DNA of 64,000 nt from Microbacterium hominis. GTDB taxonomy: Bacteria; Actinomycetota; Actinomycetes; Actinomycetales; Microbacteriaceae. The stretch covers positions 2,232,001 to 2,296,000 of the forward strand of contig NZ_CP054038.1 in the NCBI RefSeq assembly GCF_013282805.1, given 5' to 3'. A program made the translations under genes and the position numbers. This document shows, piece by piece, positions 37,414-44,763 of the stretch (position 1 is its first letter; each line of letters opens with the position of its first letter). The notes beneath the pieces were generated by a model. The model ran no database searches, was not told where the DNA came from, and worked only from the letters and a program-made list of their open reading frames with translations.

Positions 37414-39291
37414 ATGACAGCACGACACCCCCGCGCCAGGCAGCTGGCCGCGGTCACCGCCGGCATGACGCTCCTGCTCGGAGCGCTCATCGCCACTCCC
37501 GCCGCAGCGGCCCCGCCGCGCGCGGTCGACCCGTTCGCGCCCGATCTCGGGCCGAACGTGACGATCTACTCCCCCGACACCCCGATCGCGCAGATCCAGT
37601 CCGAGCTCGATGCGCTGGCCGACCAGCAGCGCGACGCCGAGATGAGCACGAACCGCCAGTCGGTGTACTTCCTCCCGGGCACCTACGGCAGCGCCGAGAC
37701 GCCGCTGCAGTTCGAGGTGGGCTACTACACGGAGGTCGCCGGGCTCGGCGCATCGCCCGACGACGTCACCATCGTCGGCGCGCCCGAGGTGTACAACCGC
37801 TGCCTCACGCCCGACAACTGCATCGCGCTCGTGAACTTCTGGCGGACCCTCGCCAATCTCAAGGTCGAGGTGAACAAGGCAGGACAGGACGGATGCCGCC
37901 AGTCGGCCATGTTCTGGGCGGTCTCGCAGGCCGTCTCGCTGCGCCGCCTCGACATCGAGCTCGGCGCCACGCCGCAGTTCTCGCTCATGGACTACTGCAC
38001 CGCAGGGCCGCAGTTCGCCAGCGGCGGCTTCATCGCCGACTCGCGTCTGCCGCTCACGATCAACGGCTCGCAGCAGCAGTGGCTCACCCGCAACAGCGAG
38101 GTCGCCGAGTGGAGCAACGCGGTGTGGAACCAGGTCTTCTCGGGCGTCGTCGGCGCCCCCGACGACTCCACCTTCCCGACCCCGCCCTACACGACGATCG
38201 AGAACACCCCGATCAGCCGTGAGAAGCCGTACCTCTACGTCGACGACGAGGGCCGGTACAACGTGCGGGTTCCCGCCGTGCAGCACGACTCGCGCGGCGT
38301 GAGCTGGGCTGACGGGCAGACGCCGGGGCGCAGCATCCCGATCACGGACTTCTTCATCGCGGAGCCCGGTGATTCCGTGAAGGACATCAACAACGCGCTC
38401 GCCCGCGGTCAGCACCTGATCCTCACCCCCGGCGTCTACGACATCGCGCAGACCATCGAGGTCAAGCGTGCCGACACGGTCGTGCTCGGTCTCGGGCACG
38501 CGACGCTCACCGCGGTGGGCGGTGCGGTGCCGATGGAGGTGAAGGATGCCGCCGGCATCGTCATCGCCGGTGTCACGATCGACGCCGGAACGGAGCTGTC
38601 CCCGGTGCTGCTGCGGGTCGGCAAGCAGGCCGGCGGCCAGCCGCAGGGCGCCGAGAACCCGATCACGCTGAGCGACGTGTACTTCCGCGTCGGCGGCCCG
38701 CACATCGGCAAGACGACGACCGCGCTCGAGATCAACGCCGACAACGTGCTGATCGACCACACGTGGGTGTGGCGCGGCGACCACGGCGTGGAGGGCTTCA
38801 CCGAAGGCGTGAACGGCGACACCGACCGGTGGAACACCAACACCGGACTCAACGGCGTGATCGTCAACGGCGACAACGTGACCGCGACCGGCCTGTTCGT
38901 CGAGCACTTCCAGCAGCACAACACGCTGTGGAACGGCGAGAACGGCCGCGTGATCCTCTACCAGAACGAGCTGCCGTACGACCCGCCCACCCAGGCGGAC
39001 TGGACCCAGCCCGACGGAACCCTCGGCTACCCGGGCTACGTCGTCGCCGACGACGTGACCACGCACCGCCTCGACGGGGCCGGCGTGTACGTGTTCAACC
39101 AGAACAATCCTTCGATCGTCACGGCAAACGGCTTCTCGGTTCCCGAGACGCCCGGGGTGCAGCTGCACCACATCATGACGGTCAACCTGTCGGCCGGCAC
39201 GATCGAGCACGTCATCAACGGCGTGGGCGGTCAGGCCGACAACACCAACACGGGAACCCCGCAGTTCATCGCGGAGTATCCGCTGCCGTAG
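37414..39291 (+). CDS. Secreted right-handed beta-helix protein (family often mis-named coagulation factor 5/8 type)
   Basis: A 625-residue exported protein. Signal peptide: RHPRARQLAAVTAGMTLLLGALIATPAAAA, cleavage after the Ala run. The mature part matches a conserved actinobacterial family: GPNVTIYSPDTPIAQIQSELDALADQQ, FLPGTYG, TEVAGLGASPDDVTIVGA, QQQWLTRNS, ISREKPYLYVD, GQHLILTPGVYDIAQTIEV and VVLGLGHATL. These are pectate-lyase/GH55-like beta-helix coils. Databases often label it coagulation factor 5/8 or adenylyl cyclase, neither supported by what is seen. ATG at 37414 is preferred to 37399 because AAGGA is seven bases upstream. Polysaccharide binding or cleavage is inference. Stands alone. 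Confidence 0.85.
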   Translation: MTARHPRARQLAAVTAGMTLLLGALIATPAAAAPPRAVDPFAPDLGPNVTIYSPDTPIAQIQSELDALADQQRDAEMSTNRQSVYFLPGTYGSAETPLQFEVGYYTEVAGLGASPDDVTIVGAPEVYNRCLTPDNCIALVNFWRTLANLKVEVNKAGQDGCRQSAMFWAVSQAVSLRRLDIELGATPQFSLMDYCTAGPQFASGGFIADSRLPLTINGSQQQWLTRNSEVAEWSNAVWNQVFSGVVGAPDDSTFPTPPYTTIENTPISREKPYLYVDDEGRYNVRVPAVQHDSRGVSWADGQTPGRSIPITDFFIAEPGDSVKDINNALARGQHLILTPGVYDIAQTIEVKRADTVVLGLGHATLTAVGGAVPMEVKDAAGIVIAGVTIDAGTELSPVLLRVGKQAGGQPQGAENPITLSDVYFRVGGPHIGKTTTALEINADNVLIDHTWVWRGDHGVEGFTEGVNGDTDRWNTNTGLNGVIVNGDNVTATGLFVEHFQQHNTLWNGENGRVILYQNELPYDPPTQADWTQPDGTLGYPGYVVADDVTTHRLDGAGVYVFNQNNPSIVTANGFSVPETPGVQLHHIMTVNLSAGTIEHVINGVGGQADNTNTGTPQFIAEYPLP

Positions 39292-39309
39292 ACCCCAGCG
39301 GCAGGTCCG

Positions 39310-39346
39310 GCGAAGGGCGTCCCACCAGCGGTGGGGCGCCCTTCGC
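39310..39346. terminator. Terminator between beta-helix gene and aldo/keto reductase
   Basis: A 17 bp stem with a single mismatch (arms 39310-39326 and 39330-39346, loop AGC). It starts 19 bp after the beta-helix gene stop and lies between convergent genes. No clear U-run. Confidence 0.75.
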
Positions 39347-39419
39347 GCGCTTCGCGGGCTCGCTCAGAGACCCCAGGACATGAGCGAGCGCAGCAAGACG
39401 AAGGGCCGCACGCCCGCCG

Positions 39420-40412
39420 TCACCACTGCGGGTGGATCGCCGCCCGCAGCCGCTCGTCGTACACCCGTCGCACCGCCGCGTCGAAGCCCGACAGGTCGAC
39501 GCCCTCGTCGAGCAGCGCCGCCGCGTCGGCGTTCTTCTGCGCCTGCGACACATTTCGCGCGCCCGGGATCACCGAGGTGACGCCCTCGAGGCCCGCGATC
39601 CACGCGAGCGTCGCCGCCGGCAGTGGCACGCCCTCGGGCAGCGCCTCGGTCAGCTCTGCGACCGCGGCGAGCCCCACTTCGAAGTCCACGCCCGAGAACG
39701 TCTCGCCGCGATCGAACGCCTCGCCGTGGCGGTTGTAGGTGCGGTGGTCGTTCGCGGCGAACGTCGTCTGGGCGGTGTACTTTCCCGACAGCATCCCCGA
39801 TGCGAGCGGCACGCGGGCGAAGATGGCGACGCCGGCCGCCGCGGCGGCGGGCAGCACCTCATCGAGCGGCTTCAGCCGGAACGGGTTCACGATGATCTGC
39901 ACGTTCGTCACGTGCGGACGAGCGATGGCGGCGAGCGCCTGCGCGCACGTCTCCACCGACACGCCGTACGCGGCGATCGTGCCGTCGGCGACGAGCGCGT
40001 CGAGCGCGTCGTAGGTCTCATCGGCGGTGATCACGGCGGTGGGAGGGCAGTGCAGCTGCACGAGGTCGAGGGTGTCGACCCCGAGGTTGCGCCGCGACCG
40101 GTCGGTCCACGCGCGGAAGTTCTCGGGCGTGTAGTTCTCGGGCTCCTGCGCGAGCCGGCGCCCCATCTTGGTGGCGACCGTCACGCCGTGCCCGGACCGC
40201 GCGGCAAGGAACCGCCCGATGATCGTCTCGCTGCGTCCGTCGCCATAGACGTCGGCGGTGTCGAAGAGCGTGACGCCGTGATCTATGGATGCCGCGAGCA
40301 CGGCCTCCGCGTCGGCTTCGCTCACCGCTCCCCAGTCGGCGCCGAGCTGCCAGGTTCCGAGTCCGATCGCTGACACGTTGTGGCCGGTGCGGCCGAGAGG
40401 TCGTTGCTGCAT
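39420..40412 (-). CDS. Aldo/keto reductase
   Basis: A 330-residue NADPH-dependent (beta/alpha)8 oxidoreductase. The catalytic tetrad is visible: Asp and Tyr in FDTADVYGDGRSE, Lys in VATKMGR, His in DLVQLHCPP. The C-terminal cofactor segment is VTSVIPGARNVSQAQKNADAA. The opening QQRPLGRTGHNVSAIGLGTWQLG is typical of the YhdN/AKR11-12-like group. ATG at 40412. It follows the L,D-transpeptidase on the same strand after 18 bp. Substrate unknown. Confidence 0.93.
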   Translation of the reverse strand: MQQRPLGRTGHNVSAIGLGTWQLGADWGAVSEADAEAVLAASIDHGVTLFDTADVYGDGRSETIIGRFLAARSGHGVTVATKMGRRLAQEPENYTPENFRAWTDRSRRNLGVDTLDLVQLHCPPTAVITADETYDALDALVADGTIAAYGVSVETCAQALAAIARPHVTNVQIIVNPFRLKPLDEVLPAAAAAGVAIFARVPLASGMLSGKYTAQTTFAANDHRTYNRHGEAFDRGETFSGVDFEVGLAAVAELTEALPEGVPLPAATLAWIAGLEGVTSVIPGARNVSQAQKNADAAALLDEGVDLSGFDAAVRRVYDERLRAAIHPQW

Positions 40413-40430
40413 CCCCCCAGCATCCCACCC

Positions 40431-41375
40431 TCACTCGGCGATGACGACGGGGGTGCCCAGCGGCAGGGCGGCGAGCGCGGTGATGGCGGCGGGGTCCACG
40501 CGGATGCAGCCGTTGGAGATCGCCCCGGAGCGCTGGTCGTGGTAGTGGAACGCCGTCACCGCGACATCCGCGCCGCCGAAGCCGTCGAGCGTCGGCGACT
40601 GCACCGACAGGTAGACGATGGGATGCCCGCGCGTGTACCAGTACTCCTCCACGACGCGGGTCGTCATGATGTAGGTCCGGCCGAGCGGGGTCGGGGTGGC
40701 TCCGGTGCCCCAGCCGAAGTCGGTGGCGATGCGCTCGGCGACGCCGTCGCGCACGATGTCGACGGTTCGGTCGGAGATGTCCACCCGCACCTCGACAGCC
40801 GAGGGCGCGATCGTGACGTCGGCCACCCGCAGCCATCCGGTCACCTGCGCGGGATTCCCCTGCGAGGGCACCGCCTGGCGCCCGGTGAGCAGCACCTTCA
40901 CCCAGTACGGCTGCTTCTCGACGATCGGCACGGTCGTGCCGTCGAATGCGTACTCGCGGGGCAGGTACGCCACCGGCTCACCGGTCGGGTCGGCCCACAC
41001 GGGCGCCCCTTCGCCCGCGGCGGTGGCCGTCTCCCCGGTGGGCGCCGCATACGGGGCGTCGTCGACGGCGAGCGCGGGGATCACCGCGAACACGTTCACC
41101 TGCGGCAGCATCGCGCTCTGGTAGCTCGCCGTGTTCTCGGCGAACCCGGCCGGCGTGGGCGTGGGCGTCGGCGACGGGGTCGGGGTCGGTGTGGCCGTCG
41201 CGGTGGGCGTGATCGAGGGAGTGGATGCCGCCACCGGCGCATCCGCGCGCGGTGTCGCGACCGCGATCGCGACGACCACGCCGACCACCAGCGCGGTCAG
41301 GGCTCCGAGCCCCAGGCGCAGAGGCCACCGGCGCGCGCGGGCGCGCTCGCCCGCGGCATCCCCTGGTTCACCCAT
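40431..41375 (-). CDS. Membrane-anchored L,D-transpeptidase (YkuD domain)
   Basis: Peptidoglycan-modifying enzyme that forms 3-3 cross-links or attaches proteins. The 314 residues have a cytosolic basic start, one membrane helix (PLRLGLGALTALVVGVVVAIAVA, about 19-41), a Thr/Pro linker with TPTPTPSPTPTPTP, an SH3-like middle region and a C-terminal YkuD domain (about 180-314) with the catalytic SNGCIRVD (Cys near 293) preceded by the His in VAVTAFHYHDQ. The Pro/Thr linker would span the inner wall layer. ATG at 41375. Confidence 0.92.
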   Translation of the reverse strand: MGEPGDAAGERARARRWPLRLGLGALTALVVGVVVAIAVATPRADAPVAASTPSITPTATATPTPTPSPTPTPTPAGFAENTASYQSAMLPQVNVFAVIPALAVDDAPYAAPTGETATAAGEGAPVWADPTGEPVAYLPREYAFDGTTVPIVEKQPYWVKVLLTGRQAVPSQGNPAQVTGWLRVADVTIAPSAVEVRVDISDRTVDIVRDGVAERIATDFGWGTGATPTPLGRTYIMTTRVVEEYWYTRGHPIVYLSVQSPTLDGFGGADVAVTAFHYHDQRSGAISNGCIRVDPAAITALAALPLGTPVVIAE

Positions 41376-41429
41376 GCGTCCATCGTCGGCCGTGGCGCGC
41401 GCCGCCGCAACCGCGCGGCGCGTGGCGGG

Positions 41430-41540
41430 TCACCCGGAGACGTGCCGGGCGGCGAGCCAGCGCACCATCTCAGGGTCGCGGTGGTCGAAGAACTGCGACC
41501 TCGCCTCGTCGAGGCCGGCGATCTTTCCGATGGACCGTCT
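41430..41540 (-). pseudogene. Possible 3' remnant of a lost gene
   Basis: A minus-strand open stretch ends with IAGLDEARSQFFDHRDPEMV and RWLAARHVSG before TGA at 41430. This part has the codon bias of a genuine protein C-terminus, but the sequence upstream of about 41540 loses that character and no start with a ribosome site is found. I do not recognise the family. It may be the tail of a gene removed by deletion. Confidence 0.35.
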
Positions 41541-41640
41541 GCACCCAGTCCATCGCAAGAGCCGCGCCCGAAACAGTGAGGGGCTATCCGTGTACGGGCA
41601 GTACCTCCCTTTCGAGGGGTCCGCCACCTACGGTGAGCAC

Positions 41641-41972
41641 ATGGGCCATCGCATCCGTCCCGCCCCTCGCGCGCTCGCGCGTTCTTCGCGGGCGTCCTGC
41701 TGATGAACGCCGTGCCGCATGGTCTTGCCGCCGTGCAGGGGCGGCCGTTCCCAAGTCCGTTCGCCTCGCCGCCGGGTGTGGGCATGTCGCCGCCGCTGGT
41801 CAACGCGCTGTGGAGCAGCGTGAACGCCGGCGCCGGGGTGTGGATGCTCCGCCCTGCCCGCGGCGAGCGCGCGGCATCCACCTCCTGGCCGACGGTCGCA
41901 GTCGGCGCCTTGGCGATGATGTTCGTGCTCGCCGGCTGGTTCGGGCGCGCCGCCGAGCGATCCCGGCCCTGA
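41641..41972 (+). pseudogene. Small membrane protein gene with apparent frameshift near 41680
   Basis: The open part from ATG 41703 codes for NAVPHGLAAVQGRPFPSPFASPPGVGMSPPLVNALWSSVNAGAG and a C-terminal membrane helix (TVAVGALAMMFVLAGWF). Directly upstream in the same frame are the codons AFFAGVLL, the normal N-terminal helix of this small membrane-protein family, but a stop at 41634 and the lack of a start leave them orphaned. A start with a plausible ribosome site (GGTGAG) is the ATG at 41641 (GHRIRPAPRALAR), one frame away. One base missing in GCGCGTTCTTC (41677-41687) would explain it; a sequencing error is possible. Confidence 0.55.
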
Positions 41973-41993
41973 GCGCACCCTAGGATCGGGCGA

Positions 41994-42464
41994 GTGACCT
42001 CCGGCTCGCCTCGCACCTTCCGCCCGTCGGCCCCGCGCGGGACCACACCCGCGCGCCCCCGTGATCTGTCCCGCCCCCTGCCGGCGGCGCTGAGCTGGAG
42101 CGTGCTCGGCGGTTTCGTCGCGGGCTTCGCGATCGCGTTCGAGATGTTCGACCTTCCGATGTGGATGCCGCTCCTCTACGCGGGCGTGAGCCTCGTCGCG
42201 TTCGCGGCGTACGGCATCGACAAGTCCGCCGCGCGCCGGGAACACCGGCGAGTCTCCGAGAGCACCCTGCTCACCCTGGGACTCCTGTGCGGTTGGCCCG
42301 GCGCCGTCGTCGCGCAGCAGCTGTTCCGCCACAAGACGCGCAAGCGCTCGTTCCGTCGCGCGTTCTGGCGCACCGTCGTGTGGAACGTGATGCTGCTGGT
42401 GGTGGTGGTCGTGGCCGCGCAGCGCGGGGTGTTCACGCTGCCCGAACTCCCGTTGTTCGCGTAG
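41994..42464 (+). CDS. DUF1294-domain membrane protein
   Basis: A 156-residue protein. A basic Pro/Arg-rich cytosolic start (1-30) is followed by helices (SWSVLGGFVAGFAIAFEMF, MPLLYAGVSLVAFAAYGIDK) and the DUF1294 signature: YGIDKSAARREHRRVSESTLLTLGLLCGWPGAVVAQQLFRHKTRKRSFRRAFW, then a last helix (VVWNVMLLVVVVVAA). In other proteins DUF1294 is often fused to a cold-shock domain; none is present here. GTG at 41994. Function unknown. Confidence 0.87.
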   Translation: MTSGSPRTFRPSAPRGTTPARPRDLSRPLPAALSWSVLGGFVAGFAIAFEMFDLPMWMPLLYAGVSLVAFAAYGIDKSAARREHRRVSESTLLTLGLLCGWPGAVVAQQLFRHKTRKRSFRRAFWRTVVWNVMLLVVVVVAAQRGVFTLPELPLFA

Positions 42465-42540
42465 CGCGCCGTCGCGCGGCCCCGCGCCACGCGCCCCTGC
42501 GCTCCGGCGCTCCTGCGTCCCGCCGCTCCTGCGCTCCTGC

Positions 42541-42600
42541 GGAGATCTGCACTCGTGCGGAGCGTGCGGGCCGTTCGCCTCCGCACGAATGCGGATCTCC
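42541..42600. repeat. Long imperfect hairpin, 22 bp arms
   Basis: Arms 42541-42562 (GGAGATCTGCACTCGTGCGG...) and 42579-42600 (...GAATGCGGATCTCC) are complementary at 20 of 22 positions with a 16 bp loop. It lies between the plus-strand DUF1294 gene and the convergent DUF2809 gene. Too long and lacking a U-run for a simple terminator; it resembles a mobile intergenic palindrome. Confidence 0.75.
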
Positions 42601-42628
42601 GAAGCTGTGCGGCGCCCGGCGCGGCATC

Positions 42629-42667
42629 CCGAACCCGCCCGAACCCGCCCGAACACGCCCGAACCGC
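42629..42667. repeat. 10 bp tandem repeat, four copies
   Basis: Four consecutive copies of the decamer CCCGAACCCG (third with one change) immediately before the DUF2809 stop. Just upstream (42490-42540) is a second cluster of short GCGCTCCTGC / GCTCCTGCG repeats, so the whole 214 bp spacer is repeat-derived. Confidence 0.75.
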
Positions 42668-42678
42668 CGTCGCGGCGA

Positions 42679-43107
42679 TCAGGGACGTCGCGGCTCCTGT
42701 CGCTGGGTCACCGCGGCCGCGGTGACCCAGCCGCCGGTCGCCACCGCCACCATCACCGCGTAGACGAGGAGGTCGCGCGGGTCGAAGACGGTGCCGAGCA
42801 CCAGCATCGCGGGCGGGAACACCGCGCCGAGCGCGAGCGGGATGCCGGTGAGCTGGAACAGCTCCACCCCCGCGCACCACGCGAGGGCGATCGCGCCCGC
42901 GAGCACGGGCGCCAGCCGTGGCGCGATCGCCGCCACGAGCGCGAGCGCGGCGAGCGCATACAGTGCGTCGCCGGCGATGTCGGTGGCCGCGGTGTCGGGC
43001 AGCAGCGTGTGCACCGCGAGCCCGGTGGCGATGCAGCCGCCCAGCAGGATCGCCGCGACGATACATCGCTGCGCGGACGGGATGCCGGCGGGCTCAGGCT
43101 CCTGCAT
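42679..43107 (-). CDS. DUF2809-domain membrane protein
   Basis: A 142-residue membrane protein with about four helices (CIVAAILLGGCIATGLAVHTLL, GDALYALAALALVAAIAPRL, APVLAGAIALAWCAGVELFQLTG, DLLVYAVMVAVATGGWVTAA). The conserved elements GDALYA, CAGVELFQL and FDPRDLLVYA are those of DUF2809, a small family of unknown function. ATG at 43107; the frame continues upstream without support. It is divergent from the DUF2975 operon. Confidence 0.8.
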   Translation of the reverse strand: MQEPEPAGIPSAQRCIVAAILLGGCIATGLAVHTLLPDTAATDIAGDALYALAALALVAAIAPRLAPVLAGAIALAWCAGVELFQLTGIPLALGAVFPPAMLVLGTVFDPRDLLVYAVMVAVATGGWVTAAAVTQRQEPRRP

Positions 43108-43153
43108 CCCCTCACGGTAGCGGGGTCGAGGTGATTGTCGAACCTTGCTGCGC

Positions 43154-43170
43154 ATATCGTTAGTCGATAT
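43154..43170. promoter_or_regulatory. ATATCG-N5-CGATAT operator-like dyad before the DUF2975 operon
   Basis: A perfect 6 bp inverted repeat with five-base spacer, 32 bp upstream of the DUF2975 start; another half-site ACGATA follows at about 43185. The TATCG/CGATA pattern is common for small actinobacterial regulators such as PadR types. Possible binder: the XRE protein encoded in this operon, or a regulator elsewhere. Confidence 0.5.
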
Positions 43171-43201
43171 ATTCCTAGCGGGAAACGATAGGAGAAGGTG
43201 C

Positions 43202-43678
43202 ATGCGCGGTCTGCTGGTTCTCGTGACGAAGATCCTCATCGTGGTGCTGTTCGCCGCGCTGCTGGCCTGCCAGGTGTGGGTCGTGCCGGCCGTCGCGGGA
43301 GGATTCGCCCGGACCGCACCCGAGTTCGCGGCGCTCGAGGTGCCCGGCATCCTCCTGATCGGGGCGCTGCTGCTGTGCGTCCAGGTCGTGCTGGCGTGCG
43401 TCTGGCGACTGCTCACCCTGACGGCACGCGAGCGCATCTTCGACGACGCGGCCTTCCGGTGGGTCGATGCGATCATCGTCACCGTCGTGGCCGCCGATGC
43501 GCTCATCGTCGTCGGGCTGGCTGTGCTGAACGGGGCGCGCGCCGGGAGCCCGATCATCGGGGTGACCGGGATCATCGCCGTCATCGTGGCGACGGGGATC
43601 GCGCTGGTGGTCGTCGTGCTGCGCGGACTGCTGCGGCAGGCGACCCGCCTCACTCAGGAGATGGCGGAGGTGGTGTGA
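43202..43678 (+). CDS. DUF2975-family membrane protein
   Basis: A 158-residue four-helix membrane protein (LLVLVTKILIVVLFAALLACQV, GILLIGALLLCVQVVLACVWRLL, WVDAIIVTVVAADALIVVGLAVL, IIGVTGIIAVIVATGIALVVVVL) of the DUF2975/YoaS type, with LLTLTARERIFDDAAFRWVD between helices 2 and 3. ATG at 43202 has GGAGAAGG four to eleven bases upstream. Its stop overlaps the start of a small XRE regulator, the typical DUF2975-YozG pairing. Role unknown; the pair behaves like a membrane protein with its own cognate repressor. Confidence 0.87.
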   Translation: MRGLLVLVTKILIVVLFAALLACQVWVVPAVAGGFARTAPEFAALEVPGILLIGALLLCVQVVLACVWRLLTLTARERIFDDAAFRWVDAIIVTVVAADALIVVGLAVLNGARAGSPIIGVTGIIAVIVATGIALVVVVLRGLLRQATRLTQEMAEVV

Positions 43679-43914
43679 TGGCGATCGCGATCGACCTCGA
43701 TGTTGCGCTGGCCAAGAAGAAGATGAGCGTGGCCGAACTCGCCGCGGCGATCGACATCACCCCCGTCAACGTCTCGGTGCTGAAGAACGGCCGGGCCCGC
43801 GCGGTGCGGTTCTCCACGCTCGACGCCATCTGCCGCGTACTGGAGTGTCAGCCGGGCGACATCCTCCGCTGGGTGCCCGACGCCGTCGAGGTTCCCACGG
43901 ACGCCCGCGGGTGA
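43678..43914 (+). CDS. Small XRE-family (Cro/C1) transcriptional regulator, YozG-like
   Basis: A 78-residue DNA-binding protein with helix-turn-helix MSVAELAAAIDITPVNVSVLKNGRARAVRFSTLDAICRVLECQPGDIL, almost the entire protein, as in YozG. It shares its first base with the DUF2975 stop (TGATG) and its stop lies inside the start of the next gene. Autoregulation through the upstream ATATCG dyad is plausible but not shown. Confidence 0.88.
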   Translation: MAIAIDLDVALAKKKMSVAELAAAIDITPVNVSVLKNGRARAVRFSTLDAICRVLECQPGDILRWVPDAVEVPTDARG

Positions 43915-44726
43915 GACCGGCGACTCGCGCGGCGCTGCGGACCGGCACCGTCGTGGCCGGCGTTCTCGTCATCGTCGCCACGATCCTCCTGTGCGGGGGC
44001 GCGTTCCTGGTGGTCGTGCTGGGAGTGGGCACCGGGTACGGTCCGCCGAGCACGGCAGCAGGGTGGATCGACGCCGTCACGCGGTCCGCCCACACCCTGC
44101 TGCACACCTCGGCGACCCTCGCCGTCGCGCTGATCATCGCGTGCGCGATCACCGTGCTCGCGGCGTTCCTGCGCAGCACGCCCTGGATCGTCGTCGGCGG
44201 CGTGTGCGGCATCCTGCTCGGCCTGACACAGCTGGGAGTGGCAGCGGCGAACTCCGAGATGGACGCCCTCGCCTCCCGCGCCCGCGAGGCGGTCGGAAGC
44301 GCAACGACCGCCGAGCCGCTGCCGCGTGCGGAGCCCGAGCCGAAGGCGCTGACGGTGCCAGAGGCCCGCGCCGAGCTGGCGCGGATGGTGGATGCCACGC
44401 TCGAGGCCGCTCAGGGGCCGGTCGTCTCCGACACCGGCGCGCCGATCGACCCGGACGACGTCGAGATCCGCTCCACCGCGTGCGGGGAGACGGGTGCGCG
44501 CCTGGGAGCGACGCTGACGCTGCGCACCAGCGACAACAGCGCATCCCTCGCGCGCATCCTCGCCGTGTGGGACCGCGCTGGCTACCTGCCCGATCGCGCC
44601 ATGCAGGAGGACATCCGCTACAGCACCACCCTCCCGCTGGAACGGATGTCGATCCGCGACACGACGACGATCGACGGACTCCTGCGCATCGGCATCGCCA
44701 GCGCCTGCGCGGTCGCGCCGGGGTGA
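43911..44726 (+). CDS. Hypothetical membrane-anchored protein, third gene of the DUF2975-XRE operon
   Basis: A 271-residue protein not assigned to a known family. Two membrane helices (TGTVVAGVLVIVATILLCGGAFLVVVL and an adjacent pair ATLAVALIIACAITVLAAFL / WIVVGGVCGILLGLTQLGV) are followed by a roughly 170-residue extracytoplasmic domain with two Cys (STACGE and SACAV) probably bonded, containing LTLRTSDNSASLARILAVWDRAGYLPDRAM. GTG at 43911 overlaps the XRE stop (GTGA). Co-translation suggests function with the DUF2975 protein. Confidence 0.72.
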   Translation: MRPATRAALRTGTVVAGVLVIVATILLCGGAFLVVVLGVGTGYGPPSTAAGWIDAVTRSAHTLLHTSATLAVALIIACAITVLAAFLRSTPWIVVGGVCGILLGLTQLGVAAANSEMDALASRAREAVGSATTAEPLPRAEPEPKALTVPEARAELARMVDATLEAAQGPVVSDTGAPIDPDDVEIRSTACGETGARLGATLTLRTSDNSASLARILAVWDRAGYLPDRAMQEDIRYSTTLPLERMSIRDTTTIDGLLRIGIASACAVAPG

Positions 44727-44763
44727 CCTGGAACCTCGCGGCGACGACTGGGAGGATGGCGAC

